Source: Kitasatospora acidiphila (lineage in GTDB: Bacteria; Actinomycetota; Actinomycetes; Streptomycetales; Streptomycetaceae). Taken from it: a stretch of DNA of 64,000 nt. Below the pieces are notes generated by a model. The model was given only the letters and a program-made list of their open reading frames with translations. It ran no database searches and was not told the origin of the DNA. This document shows positions 25,939 through 33,000 of the stretch, piece by piece (positions within the stretch are counted from its first letter, which is position 1; the number at the start of each line of letters is the position of its first letter). The position numbers and the translations under genes were made by a program. The DNA is taken from NCBI RefSeq assembly GCF_006636205.1, contig NZ_VIGB01000003.1:7938501-8002500 (forward strand), given 5' to 3'.

Positions 25939-27610
25939 GGCCGCCTCCTGACTCGTCGTGCGTGTCGACCACCGACACCCCGGTCGGGGTGCGGACCACC
26001 CGGATCACCACGAACTCGGCCGGCGGCGGCGGATTCAGGGTGATCAGGCAGGTGAGCTTGCCGACCGCCACATCGGACGGCGGGTTCACCGAGGCGTCGC
26101 AGACCACGGTGTAGGCGTCGTCCGCGGTGGCGCCGTTGAGCATGCCGCGCCGCCAGACCTGGTCCAGGAGACCCCGCACCAGGCTGGTGATCTGCGCCCA
26201 CAGCACCGGGCCATTGGGCTCGAACACCGTCCACGCCGTATCGGCGGCGATCTGCGCCTCCAGCGCGCACACCAGCCGCCGCACGTTCAGGAAGCGCCAC
26301 TCGGGCAGACTGACCGTCAAGGTCCGGTCGCCGAGCACGCGGACCCCGCGCTGCACCCGGATCGCGTTGACGTTGCCGTCGTTGAGGTCGCCGTGCGCCA
26401 GGTCGTCGACCGCGAACACGGTGTCCACCGGGAGCTCGATCACCTCGCCGGCCGGCGGCTTGTGCACGCCCACGGTGGTGTCGACGCGGGCGCAGACCCC
26501 GGCGAGGTGACCGCTCGGCGGGACGGCCGTGACGTCGGCATCGAGTGACAGCGGGTCGGTGACCAGCAGCCAGGGGTAGTAGAGCGCGCCGAAGTCCGAG
26601 TCGAAGCGGGCCCGCCAGGCCAGCGCGTCCGCCGGGCTGGTCAGCGGGTCCTGCGGCGAGTCGAGCAGCGCCACCCGGTTGTGGTGGCGCTCGCAGTGCG
26701 CGACGATCGCTTGCTGGAGATCGGCGATCTGCTGCGCCGTGAACTGCGGCCGAGCGGCCGGTACCGGTTGGGGCGGAGGCGGAGGCGGAGGCGGTGGCGG
26801 CGGGGCCGGGATGTCCGCCCCGGCGCACAGGTCGCCGCACTGCGGCGGGGGCGGCGGTGCCTGACGGAGCACCGGGACCGGCCGCGCCCACAGGTCCGGC
26901 GCGACCACCATGGCGACCTCGTCGATCACGTCCAGCACGGCCAGGCCCCAGTCGTGGTCATGGCCCTCGAAGTGCTCGGGGAGCAGGCTGTCCACGCCGT
27001 CGGCACCACCGGACGGCGTCAGCCACCCGGCCGCGGCCGGCGTGCCCGACCAGTCGGAGACCGTCACCAGCCGGGACCCGGTGGCGGGGTCGTTGAGCAG
27101 CGTCAGCGGGTCCCGGCCCGGCGTACCGAGGTTGCGCCAGACCTCGGTGGCGGGTCCGTAGGACAGGAACAGCGTGAACGCCCCGGCACCCGCCTCCTGC
27201 ACCCGGTACCGCACCTGCTCGCCCCAGCTGCCGGGGCTGCCGGTGGCCAGGGTGAGCGCCGGCTTCCCCGAGGCGTCGAGCAGCTGCGCCGTCGCGGCCC
27301 TGGCCCGGTCCGGATCGGCGACCCGGACCACCCAGCACGTCGTCCCGCCGTTGGCGTAGAAACCCTCGACCGCGTACGCGAGGTACGCGGTGGGCAGGTG
27401 GTCGCCGAACACGCCCCGGAACTGGTCCCAGCCGTCCACCCGCACCGGGCGGTGCAGCGGGCCGCGTTGGGCGACACCGATGAAGCCGGCGATGTCGGTC
27501 CGCAGCGGTGTGCGCGCCTGCGAGGCGGCGTCCAGCCACTCCAGCCGCACCCCGGGGGTGCGGTAGGAGCTCAGCGAGGATGTGCGCGGCAGCGCACCTG
27601 AACCGGTCAC
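25931..27610 (-). CDS. Contractile tail sheath protein 2, with proline-rich insert
   Basis: Protein of 559 residues from a GTG at 27610 that overlaps the tube 1 stop. It starts YRTPGVRLEWLD and has the sheath hallmarks IAGFIGVAQRGP and GFYANGGTTCWVVRVADP, and a C-terminal handshake region (RFLNVRRLVCALEAQIA, AEFVVIRVVRTPTGVSVVDT). Between residues about 280 and 305 lie two Cys (QCGDLCAG) and a run of eleven Pro, absent from sheath 1. The insert may make a surface loop. The longer frame to 29455 overlaps tube 1 and sheath 1 and is not used. Confidence 0.92.
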   Translation of the reverse strand: MTGSGALPRTSSLSSYRTPGVRLEWLDAASQARTPLRTDIAGFIGVAQRGPLHRPVRVDGWDQFRGVFGDHLPTAYLAYAVEGFYANGGTTCWVVRVADPDRARAATAQLLDASGKPALTLATGSPGSWGEQVRYRVQEAGAGAFTLFLSYGPATEVWRNLGTPGRDPLTLLNDPATGSRLVTVSDWSGTPAAAGWLTPSGGADGVDSLLPEHFEGHDHDWGLAVLDVIDEVAMVVAPDLWARPVPVLRQAPPPPPQCGDLCAGADIPAPPPPPPPPPPPQPVPAARPQFTAQQIADLQQAIVAHCERHHNRVALLDSPQDPLTSPADALAWRARFDSDFGALYYPWLLVTDPLSLDADVTAVPPSGHLAGVCARVDTTVGVHKPPAGEVIELPVDTVFAVDDLAHGDLNDGNVNAIRVQRGVRVLGDRTLTVSLPEWRFLNVRRLVCALEAQIAADTAWTVFEPNGPVLWAQITSLVRGLLDQVWRRGMLNGATADDAYTVVCDASVNPPSDVAVGKLTCLITLNPPPPAEFVVIRVVRTPTGVSVVDTHDESGGGHA

Positions 27611-28059
27611 GAGGTCGGCTTCTCCAGTTCGAGGCCTTCGACGGCCAGCACCAGCTCCTCGACGGCGACCTCGTTGGTCTTCGCGTTGAAGGCCGGCGCC
27701 GAGTACTTCTTCGGCCAGGCGTTGGTGAACTTCCAGCGCAGCGCGTCCCGGCCGGCCTCGTCGCGGAGCACCAGGTGGCCGCCGCGGCGCACCACCGAGC
27801 CGTCCATCGCGGTCTTGCGCCACAGCCACAGGTCCTGGCTGGTGGTGAAGCCGCGCTTGAGGGTGATGTCGCCGAACTTCTTCAGCCCGGGGATCTTGAT
27901 GACGGTGATGTCCATCGTGCCCTCGCGGTACTCGATGACGTCCTGTTCGGAGTTCGCCCCCGTGCACTCGGAGAAGCCGTGCACCCCGGTCAGCCCGTCG
28001 ATGTCCAGGGTGAAGTTGAAGGCGGCGTACGGGTCCAGCCGCGCACCGGTGTTGGCCAT
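27607..28059 (-). CDS. Contractile tail tube protein 1 (Afp1-like)
   Basis: Protein of 150 residues: AAFNFTLDIDGLTGVHGFSE, DVIEYREGTMDITVIKIPG and ITLKRGFTTSQDLWLWRKT are typical of the major inner-tube subunit. It follows the main sheath gene by 12 bp. It is the better match to the major tube subunit because it pairs with the insert-free sheath. Confidence 0.94.
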   Translation of the reverse strand: MANTGARLDPYAAFNFTLDIDGLTGVHGFSECTGANSEQDVIEYREGTMDITVIKIPGLKKFGDITLKRGFTTSQDLWLWRKTAMDGSVVRRGGHLVLRDEAGRDALRWKFTNAWPKKYSAPAFNAKTNEVAVEELVLAVEGLELEKPTS

Positions 28060-28071
28060 TCGTCAATCCCC

Positions 28072-29595
28072 TTACTGGGTCGCTTCGGAGGTGAACTGCG
28101 AGAACCGCAGGATCACGAACTCGGCGGGCCGCACCGCCGCCAGGCCGATCAGGCAGACCAGCCGGCCGTTGAGGATGTCGTCGGTGGACATCGTGGTGCG
28201 GTCGCAGCGCACGAAGTACGCCTCCTCCTTCGTGGTGCCCATCAGCGCGCCGCTGCGCCAGACGTTCTCCAGGAACGTGTCGAGGGTGCGCCGCACCTTG
28301 GCCCAGGTCGGCTCGGCGTTCGGCTCGAACACCAGCCACTGCAGGCCGCGGTCCACGGACTTCTCGACGAAGATGAACAGCCGGCGGACGTTCACGTACG
28401 TCCACTCCGGGTCGCTGGACGTGGTCCGCGCGCCCCACAGCCGGATCCCGTTGCCCGCGGGCCGGAAGTCGCGGAAGCAGTTGACGCCGGCCGGGTTCAG
28501 CTCGTCCTGCATGCCCTTGGTGACCGGGAACTCCAGCGGGCCCTCGGTCGGGCTGATGTCCGCGTTGAGGATGCCGGCCACCTGGTAGTTGGCGGGTGCC
28601 TTGTGCACGCCGCGGGTGATGTCGTTGTTGGCGTAGATGCCGGCGACGAAGCCGCTCGGCGGTACCAGTGCGGTGGTCCGGCTCACCGGGTCGATGACCC
28701 GCAGGTGCGGGAAGTAGATCGCCGAGTAGTCGGAGCGGCGGGTCACGTAGGTGTTGGGGTTGTTGGCGATGTTCCCCGCGCCCGGCGGGATGTCCAGCAC
28801 CGCGACCCGGTCGCGCAGCTGCTCGCACTGGTCGACGACCGCGTTCACCAGGTCGTTCTGGTCGGCCGCCGCCAGCGACGGGTTCACCGCGTCCGGCACG
28901 GCCAGGATGGCGATGTCGTCGATGACGGCCAGCGCGGCCAGGCCGGTGAGCTGGTTCGGCGGCTGGCTCGGGTCGCCCTTGAAGGCGGCCGAGGTCAGCG
29001 CCGCGCTGCCGTCGTCGCCGCCGGCCAGCGGAGTGGTGGCCACCGCCGCCGGGGCGGCCGCCGCGGTGCCGGCCGGGAAGGCCAAACTCACCAGGTGCGA
29101 GCCGGCGTTCACCACGGAGGGCGCGTAGCGGGAGTCCTTCGGGTCGGTGCTCAGCTGGTCGAAGTCCTCGGTCAGCGTCTGGTAGCTGACGGTCAGTCGG
29201 AACCGGTTGGCGTCCCGGACCGACACCGCCACCTGGACGTGCACGTCGTTGCCCCAGGCCCCGGGGCCCAGCGCCGTGATGGTCGGCGCGCCGTCGGCGG
29301 TCAGCGTCAGGCTCGCGGTCTTCGCGTCCGACCGGACCACCCGGGCCACGAACACCCGCTGGCCGCCGTTGGCGAAGAAGCCCTGGACCGACCAGGGCAG
29401 CGCGGACACCGACGGCTCGATCAGGCCGCCGTACCAGCGCGTGTACTCGGGCCACGAGGTGATCAGCATCGGCTGGGTCGGACCCCGCTGGGTGAGCCCG
29501 ACGAACCCCGCTGTGCTCGTGCTCACCCCCTGGATGGGCACGACGTCGCCGCGGACCTCCTCGACATAGGTGCCGGGGCTGAGGTACTCAGGCAT
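28072..29595 (-). CDS. Contractile tail sheath protein 1 (major sheath)
   Basis: Protein of 507 residues. The N-terminus EYLSPGTYVEEVRGDVVPI and TSTAGFVGLTQRGP are the classical sheath start, then GFFANGGQRVFVARVVRSD. The C-terminal domain WTYVNVRRLFIFVEKSVDR, LDTFLENVWRSGALMGTTKE, VCLIGLAAVRPAEFVILRFS is the conserved core that forms the extended handshake between subunits. Length is standard. It overlaps the previous gene by 8 bp. Confidence 0.96.
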   Translation of the reverse strand: MPEYLSPGTYVEEVRGDVVPIQGVSTSTAGFVGLTQRGPTQPMLITSWPEYTRWYGGLIEPSVSALPWSVQGFFANGGQRVFVARVVRSDAKTASLTLTADGAPTITALGPGAWGNDVHVQVAVSVRDANRFRLTVSYQTLTEDFDQLSTDPKDSRYAPSVVNAGSHLVSLAFPAGTAAAAPAAVATTPLAGGDDGSAALTSAAFKGDPSQPPNQLTGLAALAVIDDIAILAVPDAVNPSLAAADQNDLVNAVVDQCEQLRDRVAVLDIPPGAGNIANNPNTYVTRRSDYSAIYFPHLRVIDPVSRTTALVPPSGFVAGIYANNDITRGVHKAPANYQVAGILNADISPTEGPLEFPVTKGMQDELNPAGVNCFRDFRPAGNGIRLWGARTTSSDPEWTYVNVRRLFIFVEKSVDRGLQWLVFEPNAEPTWAKVRRTLDTFLENVWRSGALMGTTKEEAYFVRCDRTTMSTDDILNGRLVCLIGLAAVRPAEFVILRFSQFTSEATQ

Positions 29596-30637
29596 CGGTA
29601 CTCCTCTGGGCTGTGATCGCGGGTTCTACTCGTGTCGGTGTCGTATGCGGTGTCGTATTCGGTGTCGGTGTCGTATCCGGCGTCGGACCGGGGCGGGGGA
29701 GCCGCAGGTCGGGGACGGCCGTGGTGGTCCTCGGGACCACCTGCACGCCCGGGACGGACAGCGAACGCCCGTCCGGCATGGTCGCGTTGACGGTCACGGT
29801 CGTCGCGGCCTGCGTCGGCGCGAAGTAGTAGGCCCACACGCCGTCGCTCCGCACGCCGGCCCGTCCGGGCTGCCCCGCGATCTCGACCGTCGCCGCCGTG
29901 GGATCGACGCCGGGGGCGACGATCCGGCCGCGCAGCGCGGTCTGCGGCAGCGCCGCCTCGCCGCCGGGTGTGACGGCGACGCCGGTCACCACCGCCGGCC
30001 CGGCCCCGGGCGCGGTGATGGTGACGTCGACGGCACCGGCGGCCGGCACCCCGCCGGCGAACACCAGCACCCACTGGCCGTCGGCGTCGGTGCGGTACGG
30101 CGTCGCGCCGGGCGCGGACACGTTCGCGTCGGCGACGCCCGAGCCGTCCGGGGCCAGCACCGTGCCGCGCAGCAGCGCCAGCGCCGCCGACGTCGGGCCG
30201 CCGACCTCGACCGACGGTGCGGTGGCCGCGACCGGGAACGGATAGCTGTAGCCGGCCGCCAGCACCATCTCGTACGGCTCCGGCTGGCCGACCGTCGCCG
30301 GCAGGGACACGCCGTCGAAGTCGGCGACCTGATAGCGGTCGGAGCGAACCCGCAACAGGTACGGTCCGGCCCCGAACGGCTCGACGTGCCGGCTGCCGTT
30401 CGGCTGCTGCACCACTCCGAAGCTGATCGCGTAGCCGCTGTCGCTCGTGGCCAGCACCAGCTCCGGCGGGTCCGTGAACGTCCGCTCAGCACCGGGGGTG
30501 CGGTCGGCGACCAGGAACAGCCGCACTCGCCCGAGCGGCCGGGGGCGCTCGCCGTCCAGCCCACGCTGCGCCGCGAAGCCGTCGACGATGTCGAAGACCC
30601 GGGTCGCGGCCAGGCTGCGGTGATCGTACGTGGTCAT
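29588..30637 (-). CDS. Ig-like/carboxypeptidase-regulatory-like protein in the injection-system operon
   Basis: Protein of 349 residues. The N-terminal part (YDHRSLAATRVFDIVDGFAA, RVRLFLVADRTPGAERTF) has a beta-rich composition. At least two repeats of a carboxypeptidase regulatory-like fold follow (ALLRGTVLAPDGSGVADANV.., ALRGRIVAPGVDPTAATVEI..). The C-terminal 40 residues are Thr/Pro-rich. There is no signal peptide. It sits between the DUF4255 terminator and the major sheath with overlapping ends, so it is probably a particle component, perhaps a surface or cap decoration. No direct Afp counterpart is recognised. Confidence 0.7.
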   Translation of the reverse strand: MTTYDHRSLAATRVFDIVDGFAAQRGLDGERPRPLGRVRLFLVADRTPGAERTFTDPPELVLATSDSGYAISFGVVQQPNGSRHVEPFGAGPYLLRVRSDRYQVADFDGVSLPATVGQPEPYEMVLAAGYSYPFPVAATAPSVEVGGPTSAALALLRGTVLAPDGSGVADANVSAPGATPYRTDADGQWVLVFAGGVPAAGAVDVTITAPGAGPAVVTGVAVTPGGEAALPQTALRGRIVAPGVDPTAATVEIAGQPGRAGVRSDGVWAYYFAPTQAATTVTVNATMPDGRSLSVPGVQVVPRTTTAVPDLRLPRPGPTPDTTPTPNTTPHTTPTRVEPAITAQRSTDA

Positions 30638-31245
30638 GACGCTGACGCCGACTCAGTCGTTGGCGCAGCCACCAGCGGCCCGAGGCCGGTGGTGATGTCC
30701 AGGATCGGGGCGCTCTCGTCCAGCTGGGTGCTGTCGATCCGGATCGAGCGCACGAGGTAGCACACCGACAGCCGGTACGGCTCTTGCAACGCCTCCCAGA
30801 TCCGGGTGACCTCCTCCAGCGGCAGGCGGCACAGGATGAGCCGGATCTCGTCCACCACGTCGTTCAGCGGGTCGCGGACGTAGATGCTGGCATTGTCGTG
30901 CAGGACCTGCATCGTCTTGCCGAGCAGCAGCTGGTCGTTCTCGCCGGAGCTGGTGAACGGCGTGATCAGGTAGAGCAGGTCCAGGGCCAGCGGCGAGCCG
31001 CGCCGGATCCGGCGGTCCGGCTCGATCTGCGGCGGCAGGTTCTTCAGGAACTCGTTCTCCGTGATCCGGTACAGCCACAGGGACAACCGGTGCGACGGGT
31101 CCTGCGCCGTCTCGGTCGGGTTGCTGAAGACGATGCCCGCTTCGCCGCCGACCAACGGCCCCACGGTGAGGTCCGCGTCGTAGGCGACGGCGAGGATGCG
31201 CCGGACCGTGCGGCTCACCGTGTTGATCGCGAGGTAGCCGCTCAC
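30634..31245 (-). CDS. DUF4255 tail terminator-type protein (Afp16-like)
   Basis: Protein of 203 residues from a GTG at 31245, overlapping the preceding stop. NTVSRTVRRILAVAYDAD, LSLWLYRITENEFLKNLPP, LALDLLYLITPFTSSGENDQ and LLGKTMQVLHDNASI are diagnostic of DUF4255, the family of Afp16/Pvc16. It caps the tube and sheath at the distal end. An in-frame ATG further upstream lies inside the previous gene and is not preferred. Confidence 0.93.
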   Translation of the reverse strand: MSGYLAINTVSRTVRRILAVAYDADLTVGPLVGGEAGIVFSNPTETAQDPSHRLSLWLYRITENEFLKNLPPQIEPDRRIRRGSPLALDLLYLITPFTSSGENDQLLLGKTMQVLHDNASIYVRDPLNDVVDEIRLILCRLPLEEVTRIWEALQEPYRLSVCYLVRSIRIDSTQLDESAPILDITTGLGPLVAAPTTESASAS

Positions 31246-31637
31246 CGGTCGGCCTCCGACTCGATGGCCCCGCACGGTGTCGCCGCCGACCGGATCGCCG
31301 CCGCCAGCGTGCTCGGCCCGAGCGCGCCCAGCTCGGCGCGGTGCGGGCGCAGCCGCCACAGCGTCCCGCAGTCGCCGTCCCCGTGGATGGTGATCACCAG
31401 GTTGGGGTGCTCCGCGCCGAAGAACTCCGGATGCTCGGCCAGCAGCGAGTCGTCGTCCAGGCGCCAGACCACGACGTCGGGGCGCAGCAGGCGCAGCTGG
31501 CGTTGGAACTCGCCCGTCGGCGCGATCGGCAGGTCGTCGATGAGTTCCACGTCGGGCAGCGCGGACAACAGCTCACAGAGCACTCCGCTCAACACCCCCG
31601 TGCCGGCTGACAACGCGACACGCAACCGCTGTGGCAT
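31242..31637 (-). CDS. Small receiver-like protein, first gene of the injection-system operon
   Basis: Protein of 131 residues with a good ribosome site (GGGGAGGG, 6 bp before the ATG). The alternating pattern LRVALSAG, helix, VELIDDLP, LRPDVVVWRLDD, PNLVITIHGDGDCG, helix to the end resembles a response-regulator receiver fold. The phospho-Asp position is unclear and no output domain follows. It may partner the LuxR-type regulator upstream; that is inference from position. It could also be a structural protein of unknown type. Confidence 0.55.
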   Translation of the reverse strand: MPQRLRVALSAGTGVLSGVLCELLSALPDVELIDDLPIAPTGEFQRQLRLLRPDVVVWRLDDDSLLAEHPEFFGAEHPNLVITIHGDGDCGTLWRLRPHRAELGALGPSTLAAAIRSAATPCGAIESEADR

Positions 31638-31656
31638 CCGCCCTCCCCAGGTCGAC

Positions 31657-31680
31657 TGAAGACAGGTCGTCCTGCCTTCA
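31657..31680. promoter_or_regulatory. 24-bp imperfect palindrome before the injection-system operon
   Basis: TGAAGACAGG and CCTGCCTTCA flank TCGT, with one mismatch between the ten-base arms. The site ends 20 bp before the first operon start at 31637. It is a candidate operator for the neighbouring NarL-type regulator. No sharp sigma-70 promoter is visible. Confidence 0.5.
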
Positions 31681-31682
31681 AG

Positions 31683-31882
31683 TCAGCCAGGGCGGGCCGG
31701 GGTGGAACAATGAACAATTGGATCTGATCGCGACTCAGGAGATCCGGTCCCCGATCTGGGCCCGGTCATCCGTCACGGGCCGGGGATCCGGATCCTCTGA
31801 ACCTCTGGATCCCCTCGACTCCGTCGTTCGGGGAACCTCACTGGTGCGGGGATCCGGTCCGGTGGCCGGTTGGCCCTCGCCG
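31683..31882. other. Intergenic region with GGATCC-type repeats
   Basis: No convincing gene here. GATCCGG/CCGGATC motifs recur at about 31,740, 31,784, 31,807 and 31,850. A TTGTTC direct repeat is present on the minus strand near 31,707-31,720. The promoter of the 31-kb operon probably lies here. Confidence 0.4.
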
Positions 31883-32551
31883 TCACGCCCAGGAGTGGGT
31901 GAACGCCGCCACCTCGCTGCGCCGCCGCACGTTCAGCTTCTCCAGGATGTTGTGCACGTGGTTCTTCACCGTGCACAGTTCGATGCCCAGCCGCCGCGCG
32001 ATCTCCTGGTTCGCCAGCCCGAGTGCGATCAGGTCGACGATCTGCCGCTCACGCTCCGTCAGCCGGGCCGGCGGCCGCTCCGGCGCGGCCCGGTCCGACA
32101 GCAAGGCGACCTGCCGGAACAGGCTGGCCGCGATGTGCGGCGCACACACCGCCTCGCCCTTGGCGACGTGCCGAAGCGTCGTCACGAGATCGTGTACCGA
32201 CCCCTCACGCGGCACGTACCCCACGACCCCGGCCTTCGCGCAGGCCAGCACGTGCCCCTCGGTCTCCGGCACCGCCAGCGCCACCACTCTCGTCGGCGGC
32301 GTGCCGTGCGCCAACACCCGTACCGTCTCCAGACTGTCCGCGAGCGACATGTCGAGCAGTACGATGTGGGGCCGGAACACCCTGACCCGGGCCACCCCCT
32401 CGCGCCCGTCCTCCGCGGTGTCGACCTCCGCCACGTCCGGCAGCCGGCCCAGGATTTCGGCCAGCCCCTCCCGGTACAGCCGGATCCCCGCGATCACGAA
32501 GATGCGCAGCGGCGAGGCTGCCGCGGGCATATTCATGGCCTGTGCAAGCAT
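31883..32551 (-). CDS. LuxR/NarL-type regulator with degenerate receiver
   Basis: Protein of 222 residues. The start at 32551 follows AAGGGGG by 5 bp; an upstream in-frame ATG at 32599 has no such site. The receiver begins RIFVIAGIRLYREGL, where the usual acidic pair is Ala-Gly. The phospho-acceptor Asp is kept (VLLDMSLAD, D67), but the usual Lys of the GYLLK-type motif is Arg (GYVPREGS). The C-terminal HTH is canonical: LTERERQIVDLIALGLANQE, CTVKNHVHNILEKLNV. It probably controls the adjacent injection-system operon without needing a kinase (inference). Confidence 0.9.
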   Translation of the reverse strand: MLAQAMNMPAAASPLRIFVIAGIRLYREGLAEILGRLPDVAEVDTAEDGREGVARVRVFRPHIVLLDMSLADSLETVRVLAHGTPPTRVVALAVPETEGHVLACAKAGVVGYVPREGSVHDLVTTLRHVAKGEAVCAPHIAASLFRQVALLSDRAAPERPPARLTERERQIVDLIALGLANQEIARRLGIELCTVKNHVHNILEKLNVRRRSEVAAFTHSWA

Positions 32552-32586
32552 GTGCGCCCCCTTATGCGTTCCCCCTGCGCATCCCC

Positions 32587-32604
32587 CAGGATTGCGCAAT
32601 CCTG
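32587..32604. promoter_or_regulatory. 18-bp perfect palindrome upstream of the regulator gene
   Basis: CAGGATTGCGCAATCCTG reads the same on both strands and lies 35 bp before the regulator start. It is a candidate autoregulatory operator. A weaker CTGAACC/GGTTCAG pair surrounds it at about 32,602 and 32,663. Confidence 0.55.
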
Positions 32605-33000
32605 AACCACTGTCGGATATTACTGCAGATCATGATGATTGACAGGGAATTTGCATAGAAAGGGTTCAGTAAAGACTTCTGTGGCGGATGGGGTGATCTT
32701 CTGGTCCTATTTTTCTGGCCGCCGGAAATATTCTCCGATGGTCAGGTGGGGACGCGCAGGGTAGCGGCGGTCGTCGGGGAAGAGCCCGTCGTCCGGGGGT
32801 GCGTGCCTCGGAAGCGATCCGCAGGGATTCGTGAAGATCGCACCCTCGCTGCATGGAAGATCTGCACACAAAGCACAAGTGGAACTTCAGTGCGACCTAT
32901 TCGCGTTCGAGATCCACGGCAAGGACGTCGAAGCGGATCTCCTGCCTTGCGGGGTATGTCCCACCTGCGTCTCCACAGGTGGGACACCATGCAACCCGGA
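32605..33000. other. Gene-poor intergenic region
   Basis: Short open frames occur on both strands but none has coding character or a ribosome site. The part 32,615-32,740 is unusually AT-rich for this window and probably holds the regulator promoter. The right end contains a terminator hairpin. Confidence 0.5.
32957..32986 (-). terminator. Hairpin terminator after the multicopper oxidase gene
   Basis: TGTCCCACCTG and CAGGTGGGACA form a perfect 11-bp stem with an 8-base loop, 15 bp after the oxidase stop. There is no U tract, as is common in streptomycetes. Confidence 0.7.

Noticed and set aside
31738..31860. GGATCC cluster as a defined regulator binding array
   Set aside because: Spacing and orientation are irregular; kept only as a description of the intergenic region.
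1..32551. A prophage instead of an injection system
   Set aside because: No capsid, portal, terminase, integrase, lysis or replication genes; AAA+ ATPase and DUF4157 genes are eCIS markers.
32666..32990. Small open frames in the regulator/oxidase gap
   Set aside because: No ribosome site, atypical composition and overlap with a likely promoter and terminator.
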